Notes: a model not told the origin generated them from the sequence alone. 39,646 nucleotides of DNA from Sediminibacillus massiliensis (GCF_900156915.1 NZ_LT732535.1:2575564-2615209); one strand, 5' to 3'; numbered from the stretch's first letter, positions 1 to 10,039 are shown. Numbers and translations are program-made.

Positions 1-162
1 TAAAGACCCCGCAAGAAGCTCTTTTTGCTGATGAGGAGGCTGAGGCCGTCCCCATGGAAAGCGAAGTGTTCTGCCGCAGCGAGTATATAAGCTTAACTAA
101 AATCAGAACAAGAATAAGCTTCAAAAAATAGAATTTTCACTATGTCGCAGTTCCCCTCTACT
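1..162. repeat. Composite intergenic repeat, copy 1 (left end cut off by window)
   Basis: This stretch holds the end of a repeat family present five times in the window. Positions 4-95 contain the core with the 'gaccccgca', 'gaggaggctgaggc' and 'ggaaagcgaagtgttctgccgcagcg' blocks, and positions 138-162 contain the terminal motif read as ATGTCGCAGTTCCCCTCTAC. The same end recurs at 19821-19844 and, inverted and degenerate, at 38153-38184. No reading frame of interest is present. The copy continues beyond the window. Confidence 0.75.
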
Positions 163-198
163 GTTTATTTTTTAATAGCCAATACCTTGGAAAAAAGC

Positions 199-227
199 AA
201 AAAAAAGAAGCATTTTTACATGCTTCT
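199..227 (-). terminator. Intrinsic terminator of the thioredoxin-reductase-like gene
   Basis: The minus strand reads a stem AGAAGCAT / ATGCTTCT (206-213 with 220-227) followed by eight T. The stop codon of the upstream gene (216-218) lies in the loop, so the last codons form one arm of the terminator. Confidence 0.85.
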
Positions 228-1184
228 TTCTGTTGCTTGTTTCAGTTTTTTGTGAATCCATATGGCTGCCTGCATGCCATCTCCCATGGCGATTGTTACT
301 TGTTCGGAATGAGCTACTACGTCTCCGGCAGCGAAGACGTTTTCTATATTGGTCATCTTTGTCCGTTGATCTACTAGTATGTGCTTGTTCTTGTAAAGTT
401 CAACGCCCAGATCCGCAGCAAGTTCTGATCGGACCTCATTTCCGCCAAGGGCCGCAAAACCATGTTCTGCTTTAATATTCAAACCGTTTGACAGCAAGAC
501 ACCTTTCAACCTGTCTCCATCCACTTCCAATGAGTGAATGGGTGATTGGTGGATAGTCACTTGTTTATCGGAAAGCTCCTTCAATAATTGGTCGTCTATC
601 TCTTCAATCTCATGGTTAATCAATATTACTTCATCAGTCCAGTAAGTCAGTGCAATGGCCATATTTGCTCCGGCATCTCCCGAACCAATTACAATGACTG
701 GTTTATTCAATACTTCATAGCCGTCACAATCCGGACAAATGTACATGCTGATTCCCAAACAAGGAAGAAGTTTGTCTAGATTGGGCAAACGATCTACAAC
801 GCCTGTTGCAAACAAAACCGATTTGGCTTTGAATTGATCTTGGGCTGTTATGATTCTAAAACCGCCTGGTTCTTTGTTCACTTTTTGAACGTGTACATCC
901 TTGAATTCAATACCCAGTTCTTCTGCTTGGATTCTGCCTGTTTCACGCAAAGTCTCCCCACTGATTCCGTCTGGCCAGCCGAGAATATTGTGATAGCACC
1001 GGCATAAATTGGAGCGACCCTGATTGGAGTCAGCAACCAGGACATTTCGTTGATATCTACCAAGCTGGATAGCTGCCTGAAGCCCTGCTATTCCACCTCC
1101 GATTACAATACAATCATGCATATAGGCATCACTTCCCGTGTTAATTGTCTTATTAGTATAAGCTGGCAAACCATACTTCATCAT
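216..1184 (-). CDS. Thioredoxin-reductase-like FAD/NAD(P)H oxidoreductase
   Basis: The product is a two-domain flavoprotein of the thioredoxin reductase / AhpF type (COG0492). From the chosen ATG it has 322 residues. An FAD motif IGGGIAG lies near residues 28-34, a second dinucleotide motif IGSGDAG near 166-172, and the C-terminal AAGDV motif binds the flavin. The redox motif is CPDC (about residues 150-153) rather than the CATC of classical thioredoxin reductases. The HRR motif that selects NADPH in TrxR is replaced by a sequence around INHE, so NADH use or a different partner is possible. The open frame extends to 1241, but the ATG at 1184 has GGAG nine bases upstream, while 1241 has no visible ribosome binding site. 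The true substrate cannot be told from sequence. Confidence 0.8.
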   Translation of the reverse strand: MMKYGLPAYTNKTINTGSDAYMHDCIVIGGGIAGLQAAIQLGRYQRNVLVADSNQGRSNLCRCYHNILGWPDGISGETLRETGRIQAEELGIEFKDVHVQKVNKEPGGFRIITAQDQFKAKSVLFATGVVDRLPNLDKLLPCLGISMYICPDCDGYEVLNKPVIVIGSGDAGANMAIALTYWTDEVILINHEIEEIDDQLLKELSDKQVTIHQSPIHSLEVDGDRLKGVLLSNGLNIKAEHGFAALGGNEVRSELAADLGVELYKNKHILVDQRTKMTNIENVFAAGDVVAHSEQVTIAMGDGMQAAIWIHKKLKQATERSM

Positions 1185-1375
1185 GGTATTTATCTCCAAT
1201 TGCTTCACCGGGTCCGTAATTTCAACGAATTGACCTTGCATTTATCTGTTATAATCGCAGGATTGCATTGATACCGAGTAAGCAATTCCCAAAAGGAGGG
1301 ACGGGAGGAGTGGAAAAAATTATTGCCTTCACACTTAATAGAACTACAAATCAACGGGACAATGTTACGATCACC

Positions 1376-2281
1376 TTACAAAATAATCCACATCAGCACC
1401 GGAATGGTCATTATACTGAAAAGAGTACTTAGCAGAGTCGCGCTTGATACAAACCCGGGTCTTGTATTGAACTGCAACGCATAAATAGTTGTATTGGCTG
1501 CTGTAGGAGTAGCAGCGGTAATAATCATGATTTGTTTGACCATCTCATCCATAGGAAGGAAACTGGTAATTAAATATGCAATAGCTGGAGCAAGGGCCAG
1601 TTTTATTACTAAGGCAATGGACAAATCTGTATATTCCAGTTTTTTCAACGTAATATTGGCAAGCTGCATACCCAAGACAATCATCACTGTCGGTATCGTT
1701 GCATCAGCCACCATATCCACCGCTGTACTTATCCTGTCACCAATCGGGATGGAAATCAGGTTGAAAACGATGCCAAGCAAAGCACCATAAACTATCGGTA
1801 CCTTGATAACTGCCTTAATTGGCGATACCTTTTTACCTCCCGCATCACCACCCTTGGCTGCATAGTATATCCCGACCGTACACATGATCAATTGTTGTAA
1901 AACCATCAATATAACCGCATAATGAAACCCTTCTTCGCCAAATATCAATAAGACTAACGGGGCCCCGTAATTGCCGTTGTTCATGAAGGCAGAAGAAAGG
2001 ATCATACTGCTCGTCTTATCCGACTCCCATTTCCTCATCATTCCAAGCAAATAACAGAAGATAATCGAAATCAGGCACAGTCCTGCCAAATATATGCTCA
2101 AGTAAACATAATCAAGCGTAATTTCATTTTCATAAAAAGTACGGAAGGCGAGGAAGGGGGACATTAAGTAAATAGCGACCGTGGATATCGGTTTAATATC
2201 GAATTTCCAGACCTTTTGGCCAACAAAGCCAAGGGCAAACACACCGAAAATCGGAATCAGTACCCCTAAAAATTCCATCAT
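1376..2281 (-). CDS. AEC (auxin efflux carrier) family transporter
   Basis: About 300 residues with roughly ten hydrophobic segments in the five-plus-five arrangement of the AEC/BASS-like permeases. The N-terminal segment begins MEFLGVLIPIFGVFALGF and polar breaks such as NNGNYGAPL occur mid-protein, as in AEC malate/auxin-type carriers. The substrate cannot be predicted; malate or other organic anions are usual for bacterial members. The start is one of two adjacent ATG codons (2281 or 2278) behind a GGGGGG run; an upstream TTG gives a four-residue extension that I do not favour. It is separated from the gene upstream on the same strand by a terminator, so it probably has its own promoter. 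Confidence 0.85.
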   Translation of the reverse strand: MMEFLGVLIPIFGVFALGFVGQKVWKFDIKPISTVAIYLMSPFLAFRTFYENEITLDYVYLSIYLAGLCLISIIFCYLLGMMRKWESDKTSSMILSSAFMNNGNYGAPLVLLIFGEEGFHYAVILMVLQQLIMCTVGIYYAAKGGDAGGKKVSPIKAVIKVPIVYGALLGIVFNLISIPIGDRISTAVDMVADATIPTVMIVLGMQLANITLKKLEYTDLSIALVIKLALAPAIAYLITSFLPMDEMVKQIMIITAATPTAANTTIYALQFNTRPGFVSSATLLSTLFSIMTIPVLMWIIL

Positions 2282-2329
2282 ATCACCCCCCAAGCATCAG
2301 TTCGATTTTACCAACAGATCAAACCAATC

Positions 2330-2355
2330 AAAAAGGGCCTGTACCAAGGCCCTTT
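2330..2355 (-). terminator. Intrinsic terminator after the GH1 gene
   Basis: A nine-base-pair stem AAAGGGCCT / AGGCCCTTT (2332-2340 with 2347-2355) with a six-base loop is followed on the minus strand by TTTTT. It ends transcription of the phospho-beta-glucosidase gene. Confidence 0.88.
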
Positions 2356-2367
2356 CGATTAGCACGT

Positions 2368-3825
<1,458 letters not shown>

Positions 3826-3854
3826 CTAAATTGAGTCAAAAGCCGGTCTGATGT

Positions 3855-4295
3855 TTATCTGACGGTTGGTTTACTGCCAGCCTTTTTAATAATCTGATTG
3901 ACAACTTCCGAGAAAACAAGTCCAATTGCAATTGCGCCTGAAATTAGGAATGCTTTTGCGGCAAGCTGTACTGCCAGGTTGTAATCATTCACCACGAAAT
4001 TTCGCATGGCATCATAAGCAAGTCCTCCCGGTACCAGCGGGATGATTCCGGATACATTAAAGATAATGACCGGTGTCTTATAGAATCTTGCGCAAACCTG
4101 GCTGAGACCGCCGACGAGAGTAGCTCCGGCTAGCGTGGCGGGAACAGCATCCGTTCCTTCTGCCGCCAAACCAAAATAGAGGACCCAGCCAAGCATACCG
4201 ACAATACCACATTGAATCAGTGAGTTTTTGGGGGCATTGAAGAGAATACCGAACCCGGCTGCCGCAATAAAACTAGTAATCAACTGCTCTACCAT
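3855..4295 (-). CDS. ThrE-type exporter, small subunit (DUF3815/YjjB-like)
   Basis: This 146-residue membrane protein has four to five predicted helices and matches the C-terminal half of the threonine/serine exporter ThrE (YjjB, DUF3815). The motif VPGGLAYDAMRNF resembles the repeated PLVPG element of the family. It follows the DUF1212/YjjP-like gene by 17 bases, and the two are known to form a split ThrE transporter for serine/threonine or, in E. coli, succinate export. The start has AAGGAAAGGG upstream. Confidence 0.88.
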   Translation of the reverse strand: MVEQLITSFIAAAGFGILFNAPKNSLIQCGIVGMLGWVLYFGLAAEGTDAVPATLAGATLVGGLSQVCARFYKTPVIIFNVSGIIPLVPGGLAYDAMRNFVVNDYNLAVQLAAKAFLISGAIAIGLVFSEVVNQIIKKAGSKPTVR

Positions 4296-4312
4296 AGATG
4301 TATACCCTTTCC

Positions 4313-5065
4313 TTACAAAAATGAAAAACCGACGGCTATACCGGCGCCTATGGCGAAAGCAGTCAGAAAAGCTTCCGCTCCCTTAGATAATCCTGCCACC
4401 AGATGGCCAGCCATCAAGTCTCTGACCGCATTCGTAATCAACAGTCCCGGAACAAGCGGCATGACAGCTCCAATGATAATCTTATCGATTTCCGCTCCGA
4501 CCCCTGCATTAATAAACAGGAAAGAAAGCAATCCTATGATCAAGGAAGCCAAAAACTCGGCAAAAAAACGGATTTCCACTAAGTTGTGAAAACGCACCAT
4601 CGCATAAAAACCAATTCCTCCTGCTGTCATTGCCGGAATAAAATCCGGCCAGCTTCCTTGAAACATGATAGTGAAACATCCGCTGACAAGCGCTGCAGCT
4701 ATTACTTGAATGAATAACGGATAAGTTTGGCTCTCTACATCTAATTTCTTCAGTTTTTCATTAGCAATGGAAAGAGACAAATCACCGCTGCTAATTTTTC
4801 TGGAGATGTTATTAACAGCAGCAATCTTATGGAGGTCTGTTGAACGCTCGGATATTCGCAGAAAATTGGTAGGTTCAGTCCCCTCAGTCGAGAAAATAAT
4901 CCCGGTAGGGGTAACGTAACTCTGTGAACCAGTTACCCCGAAAGAGTGGGCCATTCGCTGCATGGTATCCTCTACCCTGTGTGTTTCAGCACCGCTTTGG
5001 AGCATAATTTTGCCTGCCAGGAGACATGTTTCTACGATTTCCGTTACATTCAAATCTGTTTTCAT
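4313..5065 (-). CDS. ThrE-type exporter, large subunit (DUF1212/YjjP-like)
   Basis: The product (250 residues) carries the N-terminal soluble domain of DUF1212/ThrE, with the segment ETCLLAGKIMLQSGAETHRVEDT and the GIIFSTEG loop, followed by about five membrane helices and a VPGLLITNAVRDL element. It corresponds to YjjP and pairs with the downstream YjjB-like subunit to make a whole ThrE exporter. The substrate is likely a small amino acid or dicarboxylate; this is not decidable from sequence. No obvious regulatory site is visible upstream. Confidence 0.9.
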   Translation of the reverse strand: MKTDLNVTEIVETCLLAGKIMLQSGAETHRVEDTMQRMAHSFGVTGSQSYVTPTGIIFSTEGTEPTNFLRISERSTDLHKIAAVNNISRKISSGDLSLSIANEKLKKLDVESQTYPLFIQVIAAALVSGCFTIMFQGSWPDFIPAMTAGGIGFYAMVRFHNLVEIRFFAEFLASLIIGLLSFLFINAGVGAEIDKIIIGAVMPLVPGLLITNAVRDLMAGHLVAGLSKGAEAFLTAFAIGAGIAVGFSFL

Positions 5066-5147
5066 GTTGATCGCTCCGATTGCTTTTCTACACGTACATT
5101 ATAATGGCAAAAGGGAAGGAAGAACAATTACAAAGGCTCCAATCTGC

Positions 5148-5873
5148 CTATCTTCTGATTTTTTGAAGAAGCCGTAGTATCTCGATGTACAGCCATACCA
5201 ATGTAACCATCAAACCGAACGCCCCGACCCATTCCGTATGCTTGGGAGCTCCTCTTCGGACTCCACGTTCAATGAAGTCGAAGTCAAGAACAAGGTTCAA
5301 TGCGGCGATTGCAACGATAAACAAACTTATCCCGATACCAATCGGTCCGCTGGAGTGCAAATAGGGCACTTCTGTTTGAAAAAATATCCTTAGAACGAAA
5401 TTGATGACATACACCAGTAAGATCCCAAGTGTCGCAGACAGCACCATTACCCGGAACTTCTTTGTCACTCTGATTGTTCTCGATGTATATAAGAACAGCA
5501 GTGCTCCCATTACGGCAAGGGTGAGCATGGCTGCCTGGATCACAATCCCAGGGAATCTTGCTTCTGCAAATGAAGAGATTCCTCCGATCATGAATCCTTC
5601 CAATGCAGCATATATGGGTGCAGTGACAGGGGCTGCTTTCGGAACGAATATGGTGATCAGAGCAAAGATGAGACTGCCGACGATACCAATCAACATCATC
5701 ATCCCGATATCGTTACCCTGGATATATTGAGACCACGTATAAATGGAGGTTCCCAACAGAAACAGGAACAACACTGCTGTTTTTCCGATGGTCCCGCCCA
5801 TTGTCATGCGTTCACCACTACCTCTAGCATCCTGAAATGCTCCCGTCTTCCAAACTGGATTACTAGTCCTCAT
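5148..5873 (-). CDS. YccA/Bax-inhibitor-1 family membrane protein
   Basis: A membrane protein of about 240 residues with seven hydrophobic segments after a short soluble N-terminus. The length, the early MTMGGTIGKTAVLF segment and the C-terminal FDFIERGVRRGAP loop match the uncharacterised YccA/BI-1 group COG4760. Distant relatives such as BsYetJ are pH-sensitive calcium leak channels; whether this protein is one is unknown. The first ATG at 5879 overlaps the AAAGGAGG ribosome binding site, so the ATG at 5873 with six bases of spacing is preferred. A composite repeat begins about 40 bases upstream. Confidence 0.85.
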   Translation of the reverse strand: MRTSNPVWKTGAFQDARGSGERMTMGGTIGKTAVLFLFLLGTSIYTWSQYIQGNDIGMMMLIGIVGSLIFALITIFVPKAAPVTAPIYAALEGFMIGGISSFAEARFPGIVIQAAMLTLAVMGALLFLYTSRTIRVTKKFRVMVLSATLGILLVYVINFVLRIFFQTEVPYLHSSGPIGIGISLFIVAIAALNLVLDFDFIERGVRRGAPKHTEWVGAFGLMVTLVWLYIEILRLLQKIRR

Positions 5874-5911
5874 TCCCATCCTCCTTTTGTGTTTTATATC
5901 GAAAAAATCAT

Positions 5912-6558
5912 AAACTGCGACATAACTTCAGTGTGACTTTCCCCCATACTGATTAAGTCGAGTGCCATACAACCGCTACGGCAGAACACTTCGCTTTCCG
6001 CGGGCACGGCCTCAGCCTCCTCATCAGCAAAGTACGCTTCTTTACGGGGTCTTCGGACGCGTGGGACTGCGATTACTCGCCCCATCGAAGACTTTTCGCT
6101 ATTCCTGCAGGGGTCTGCGTGTTCTGCCTACGCTGGTCGAAGTTCTTTGAATTTTGGTGGGAAAAACCCATGTTAGACATATATTAGGACCTCTTCTCAC
6201 TTGATCAGAAATCTGTCCAAAGCGGAGGAAAAATGCGACACTCCTTGAAAATAAAGTTCGATTTTCTGCGTGCGGTGTAAATGCATCGATGTTTTTTCAA
6301 AGTCCTGGGGGAAGAGCAGCTTCCGAAGACCCCGCAGTGAGTGCATTTTGCTCACGAGGACAAAGGTTTTCGGTGGGCCGAGTAATCGCAGGCCCAAGAA
6401 CGCTTCGGCAGCGAAACATCGCACGCAGAAAATCGAATTGTATTTTCAAGGAGGCTGAGGTGCTGCCCCCGGAAAGGGAGTGTTTTTCCGTAGCGCTGGT
6501 CTACCACTCCATTCGAAAAGGATGGAAGGAATCCACACTGAGAGTTGTGTCGCAGTTT
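5912..6558. repeat. Composite intergenic repeat, copy 2 (both ends visible)
   Basis: A 647-bp non-coding element. Its ends are inverted copies of one sequence beginning AAACTGCGACAYAACT (5912-5935 and 6534-6558, one mismatch and one indel over about 24 bases). Inside are a first core unit (about 5963-6140), a linker with ATGTTAGACATA and GATCAGAAAT (about 6170-6215), and a second core unit (about 6218-6505) starting AGCGGAGGAAAAATGCGACA. The second core is interrupted twice by a short module containing TGAAAATA and TTTTCTGCGTGCG, in opposite orientations (about 6245-6303 and 6361-6451). No target-site duplication is visible. This element fills the gap between the YccA-like gene and the flavin reductase gene. 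Confidence 0.8.
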
Positions 6559-6621
6559 CTCTCAACTAAGAACAAAAAATTTCAACTCTGCTGCTGTGAA
6601 AGGTGTCCTGATTGGACATGT

Positions 6622-7206
6622 TTATTGTTCTGGCAGTGGGAAGAAATTGTTGATCAGGGTGTAATCCCCTGCCATTCGGCCAATGACTTCAAGCTTCTCG
6701 GGATTCACTTTATCCCCATACATATATACTTCCTCTTTGATGTGATAACAAACCAACTTTCCAAGCACAAGCCGGTTTGTTCCTACTTCCACTACTCGGT
6801 CCAGTTCACATTCCATCTGGATTGGAGCATCTTTCACCAATGGAGAATGCACGAACCTGCTTTTTGCCGAGGCAAGGCCTGCCTCTGTGAATTCGTCGAT
6901 AGGAGCATCGAAATTTTTACTTGTTTCATACATTTGATTTGCCAAAGGTTTAGAAACGATATTAATCACAAAGTCTTTCGTTTCTTCTATGTTCTGCAAA
7001 GTATCTTTTTGCCTGTCTCCGCCACCGACTGAAAAGCAAAGAGTGATAGGGTCCATGGAAGCTACGGTAAAAAAACTAAAAGGGGCAAGGTTTCTTTCAC
7101 CTTGCTTGCTGATGGTGGAAACCCATGCAATCGGTCTTGGAACTACAGCCCCTTTGACCAGCTTGCTCATATTTCTTTCGGCAAATTGTGACTTTTCTAT
7201 TCTCAT
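6622..7206 (-). CDS. Flavin reductase family protein (FMN-binding split barrel)
   Basis: The 194-residue product matches flavin reductase-like proteins (PF01613). Family marks are GAVVPRPIAWVSTIS near residues 18-32, the NLAPFSFF segment that lines the flavin site, and a DFVINIV strand. These proteins bind FMN and serve either as flavin reductases for a partner oxygenase or as stand-alone electron carriers; no partner is next to it. The open frame reaches 7344, but that extension overlaps the MATE gene. The ATG at 7206 has GGGGAGA seven bases upstream and gives the normal family length. It starts 19 bases after the MATE gene and is probably cotranscribed with it. Confidence 0.88.
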   Translation of the reverse strand: MRIEKSQFAERNMSKLVKGAVVPRPIAWVSTISKQGERNLAPFSFFTVASMDPITLCFSVGGGDRQKDTLQNIEETKDFVINIVSKPLANQMYETSKNFDAPIDEFTEAGLASAKSRFVHSPLVKDAPIQMECELDRVVEVGTNRLVLGKLVCYHIKEEVYMYGDKVNPEKLEVIGRMAGDYTLINNFFPLPEQ

Positions 7207-7225
7207 GCTATCTCTCCCCATTAGA

Positions 7226-8566
7226 CTATGATTGTTTGAACAACTGTTTTTCCCGCCATTTTCCAAACCGATAATAAAGAAATGCTGCGATACTGCTGAT
7301 GACAAAGCTGATGCCCATGCCGAATGCAATGCCTTTTTCTCCAAGCCATGCCGAACACAAATATGTCAGTGGATATCTAAGCACCCAAAATGAAATCACA
7401 TTTAAAATCAAGACTTGGTACATGGCCCCAGATGCTCGGACGATTCCGTTTAGGATAAAGTTGATTCCGAGAAATGGATAAAAGAAGGCAACAATCCGCA
7501 GATAATCTCCGCCAAACTGCACAGCTTCCTCTTCCTGAATGAATAAGCGGATCGCAAAGTCGGCAAAAACGACTAGTAGGCATGCGAGTACAAGCATGAT
7601 TCCCAGATTATAAAGGACGCCATATTTGGAAATATCTCTGACCCTATTCCATTTTGCCACGCCGATATTCTGGCCTGCCATACTGTTAACGGCGGTTCCA
7701 AGTGCCTGGGCTGGAAGCATGAGTACACTATCAAGCCGTTGGGCAGCACTGAAACCGGCTACCACATCTTCTCCGTGTGATGTAACAACACTCATAATGG
7801 CTGCCACTCCCGCTGCAATAACAGACATTTGCAGGCCAGATGGAACCCCTAGATGCAAAATGAGTTTCACTTCTTCCCGTCTAGGAAGAGATGGAAAGGT
7901 GAATGGAACCAATTGGTGTCGCAGTACATAGTATATCCCGTATATGAACGCACTCCCCTGCGAGCAGATTGTTGCATAAGCAGCCCCATTCACCCCGAGG
8001 CCAAACAAGGAAATAAAAACGGGATCGAGCACGATATTCAATAACACAGCTATCATGACGAACCTTAGTGGTGTTTTACTGTCACCGAGGGAACGGAGCA
8101 CCGTGCCAATGAAGTTGTATCCCAATAAAAACAGGATGCCTAGTGAATTTATCCGCAGATATGCTGATGCTTCCTGAATCATAGACTCCGGTGTTCCGAG
8201 TAGTTCCACGACAAATTCAGCTGCTGCAAACCCAATGCTCCCCAATACGATTGCCATAAAGGTTAAAACGACAACAAATGCGTTTAAATATCTTTTCAGT
8301 CCGGTTTCATTGTCTTTCCCTTTTTGCTGGGAAAGGATGGTCAGGGTTGCATTATTTATTCCGATAATAAAAGACAATATAGTGAAAATGACTGTACTGG
8401 AAACAGCCACAGCCCCAAGTGCGTTCGCTCCAAGCAAGTTCCCGACCCACAAGCTGTCTGTAAACTGGTAGGAAACCTGCAATAGATTGGTAAACATAAT
8501 AGGAGCCGAAAACACCAACATTTGCTTAACTATATTACCTTCCGTAAAATCATGTTGTTTTTTCAA
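7226..8566 (-). CDS. MATE family multidrug/metabolite exporter
   Basis: A 446-residue membrane protein with twelve predicted helices and the two-fold MATE repeat. The N-terminal FSAPIMFTNLLQVSYQFTDSLWVG segment and the matching LHLGVPSGLQMSVIAAG segment at the start of the second half are typical. These exporters use sodium or proton gradients to expel cationic drugs or metabolites. The likely start is TTG, with GGGAG nine bases upstream. It heads a two-gene unit with the flavin reductase. Substrate unknown. Confidence 0.92.
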   Translation of the reverse strand: MKKQHDFTEGNIVKQMLVFSAPIMFTNLLQVSYQFTDSLWVGNLLGANALGAVAVSSTVIFTILSFIIGINNATLTILSQQKGKDNETGLKRYLNAFVVVLTFMAIVLGSIGFAAAEFVVELLGTPESMIQEASAYLRINSLGILFLLGYNFIGTVLRSLGDSKTPLRFVMIAVLLNIVLDPVFISLFGLGVNGAAYATICSQGSAFIYGIYYVLRHQLVPFTFPSLPRREEVKLILHLGVPSGLQMSVIAAGVAAIMSVVTSHGEDVVAGFSAAQRLDSVLMLPAQALGTAVNSMAGQNIGVAKWNRVRDISKYGVLYNLGIMLVLACLLVVFADFAIRLFIQEEEAVQFGGDYLRIVAFFYPFLGINFILNGIVRASGAMYQVLILNVISFWVLRYPLTYLCSAWLGEKGIAFGMGISFVISSIAAFLYYRFGKWREKQLFKQS

Positions 8567-8665
8567 TTTGAAGGACTCCCTTAACGATCGTTCTGCTTTC
8601 TATCTTAGCACTCTGTTTCCCGATAAGCATGGGAGGCGGCTTTAAACGAAGGTTATTTATCAAAC

Positions 8666-8687
8666 AAAAAAACAGGCCATGGCCTGT
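8666..8687 (-). terminator. Intrinsic terminator after the M20 amidohydrolase
   Basis: The perfect palindrome ACAGGCCATGGCCTGT (8672-8687) is followed on the minus strand by seven T and ends the M20 gene. Confidence 0.88.
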
Positions 8688-8702
8688 CCTTCGAATCCAG
8701 CT

Positions 8703-9836
8703 TTATTTTTTACTCACCAATATTGTTTCAACCATATCTGACACAACAGCGACCCCGTCGTTCATTGCTTCTTTTTCAAAGGTCATTTCCGGGTCATGCA
8801 ATCCTGGATAAACGTTGGCGCCAATTGCCAAGTAAGTCGCTTTTACTTCTGTCAATTTTGTATAATTATGAAAATCTTCACTTCCCGGGGTAGAAATCGG
8901 GTCTACTAACGCATTTTCGCCCATCACCTTTTTGATGGAGTTGGCAGCAGTCTCGATCAGGAATTCATCATATTTTGGTGCAGGAAGGCCATCACTGATG
9001 TTATAGTTAATCTCAGCATGATGCATGAGAGCAGTTTGTTCTATCATTGTCTTGATTTTTTCCAGTGTTTCTTCCAATTCTTCATTACTTCCGCTCCGAA
9101 TATCCATCCCAAAACTCCCATGGGCAGGTATGACGTTCAGCGAACCTTTCCCCGCAGAAATTTGCGTGAACTTAATGTTGGTAGCTGTCATTGGATCTGT
9201 CCGGATCGTATTGATATTGGAAATCAAAGAATGCAGAACATCGATTGCGTTGATTCCCAGATGCGGCCGCCCGCCATGGGCCGTCTTGCCTTCGATTTCA
9301 CCAGTGATTTTGAGACCAGCACTGTGATACAATGCGGGAGCCATCTGTCCGACCTCACACTCATGGTTTGTTCGCAAATGATATCCAATTAAATAATCGA
9401 CATCGTTAAGTACTCCTGCTTCTGTCATCGCCCTTGCACCTTTCCCAACCTCTTCGGCCGGCTGAAAAATAAATTTCACGCTGCCGTCCAACTCCGGAAT
9501 ACGGTCTTTTAAATATTTGGCTGCGCCAAGCGCAATACTTGAGTGAGCGTCATGACCGCAGGAATGCCGATATAGCAGATCGTCATGTCCATCATGGACT
9601 ATGCAGTCCATATCTGCCCGGATAGCCACGCACGGACGTTTCTTTCTTCCTTCTTTAAAAGCGACAATGCCTGTCCCGGCTATTTTTTCTTGAACCGTAT
9701 AGCCAAGTTCTTTTAGTTGGGATGCTATATAACTCGCTGTTTTCCTCTCTTGAAATGCCGGCTCAGGTATTTCATGCAAATGGCTTTGCATTTCATATAC
9801 ATACTCTTTCAGTTCTTTCTCGATGTTCGAACCCAT
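8703..9836 (-). CDS. M20 family amidohydrolase (AmhX-like)
   Basis: A metal-dependent amidohydrolase of the M20/peptidase D clan, 377 residues from the chosen ATG. Metal-binding motifs are IRADMD, SCGHDAHSS, FQPAEEVGKG and the C-terminal GSEDFHNY. It belongs to the group that removes acyl groups from N-acylated amino acids. It resembles Bacillus AmhX in length and motif spacing, but I am not certain of that assignment. The open frame begins at a TTG at 9869; the ATG at 9836 has AGGA five bases upstream. A terminator follows directly. It is not part of the ectoine cluster, from which two plus-strand genes separate it. Confidence 0.82.
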   Translation of the reverse strand: MGSNIEKELKEYVYEMQSHLHEIPEPAFQERKTASYIASQLKELGYTVQEKIAGTGIVAFKEGRKKRPCVAIRADMDCIVHDGHDDLLYRHSCGHDAHSSIALGAAKYLKDRIPELDGSVKFIFQPAEEVGKGARAMTEAGVLNDVDYLIGYHLRTNHECEVGQMAPALYHSAGLKITGEIEGKTAHGGRPHLGINAIDVLHSLISNINTIRTDPMTATNIKFTQISAGKGSLNVIPAHGSFGMDIRSGSNEELEETLEKIKTMIEQTALMHHAEINYNISDGLPAPKYDEFLIETAANSIKKVMGENALVDPISTPGSEDFHNYTKLTEVKATYLAIGANVYPGLHDPEMTFEKEAMNDGVAVVSDMVETILVSKK

Positions 9837-10039
9837 ACCAATCCTGCTTTCTTTCCTTAGAATTTGCAATGGCGAAAGGGGATCCAGCTGTGAAAAGGCT
9901 TGTTTGTTATCAAGTTGTCTTTTATTACAAATTCTGGTTTTACTATATTATACTACTTATTCCTTCTACATTCTCCTCCAATTGATTAAAACGGGCTAAA
10001 AACTGACAAATAGGCCACCAAAGATTCTTCTCTTATCCA

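Noticed and set aside
1310-1435. Plus-strand frame starting GTG GAA AAA ATT, about 41 codons, behind AAAGGAGGG
   Set aside because: Half of it is antisense to the end of the AEC transporter gene and I recognise no family; the purine-rich stretch alone does not make a gene.
5912-6558. CRISPR array or insertion sequence as the explanation of the repeats
   Set aside because: There are no evenly spaced short repeats with unique spacers, no cas genes, no transposase frame and no visible target-site duplication.
6289-7032. 247-codon plus-strand frame
   Set aside because: It runs over repeat copy 2 and then antisense to the flavin reductase gene; the coding evidence is on the other strand.
8703-9836. 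Second M20 amidohydrolase as part of the ectoine pathway
   Set aside because: It has its own terminator and is separated by two plus-strand genes and a bidirectional terminator; only family membership would link it.
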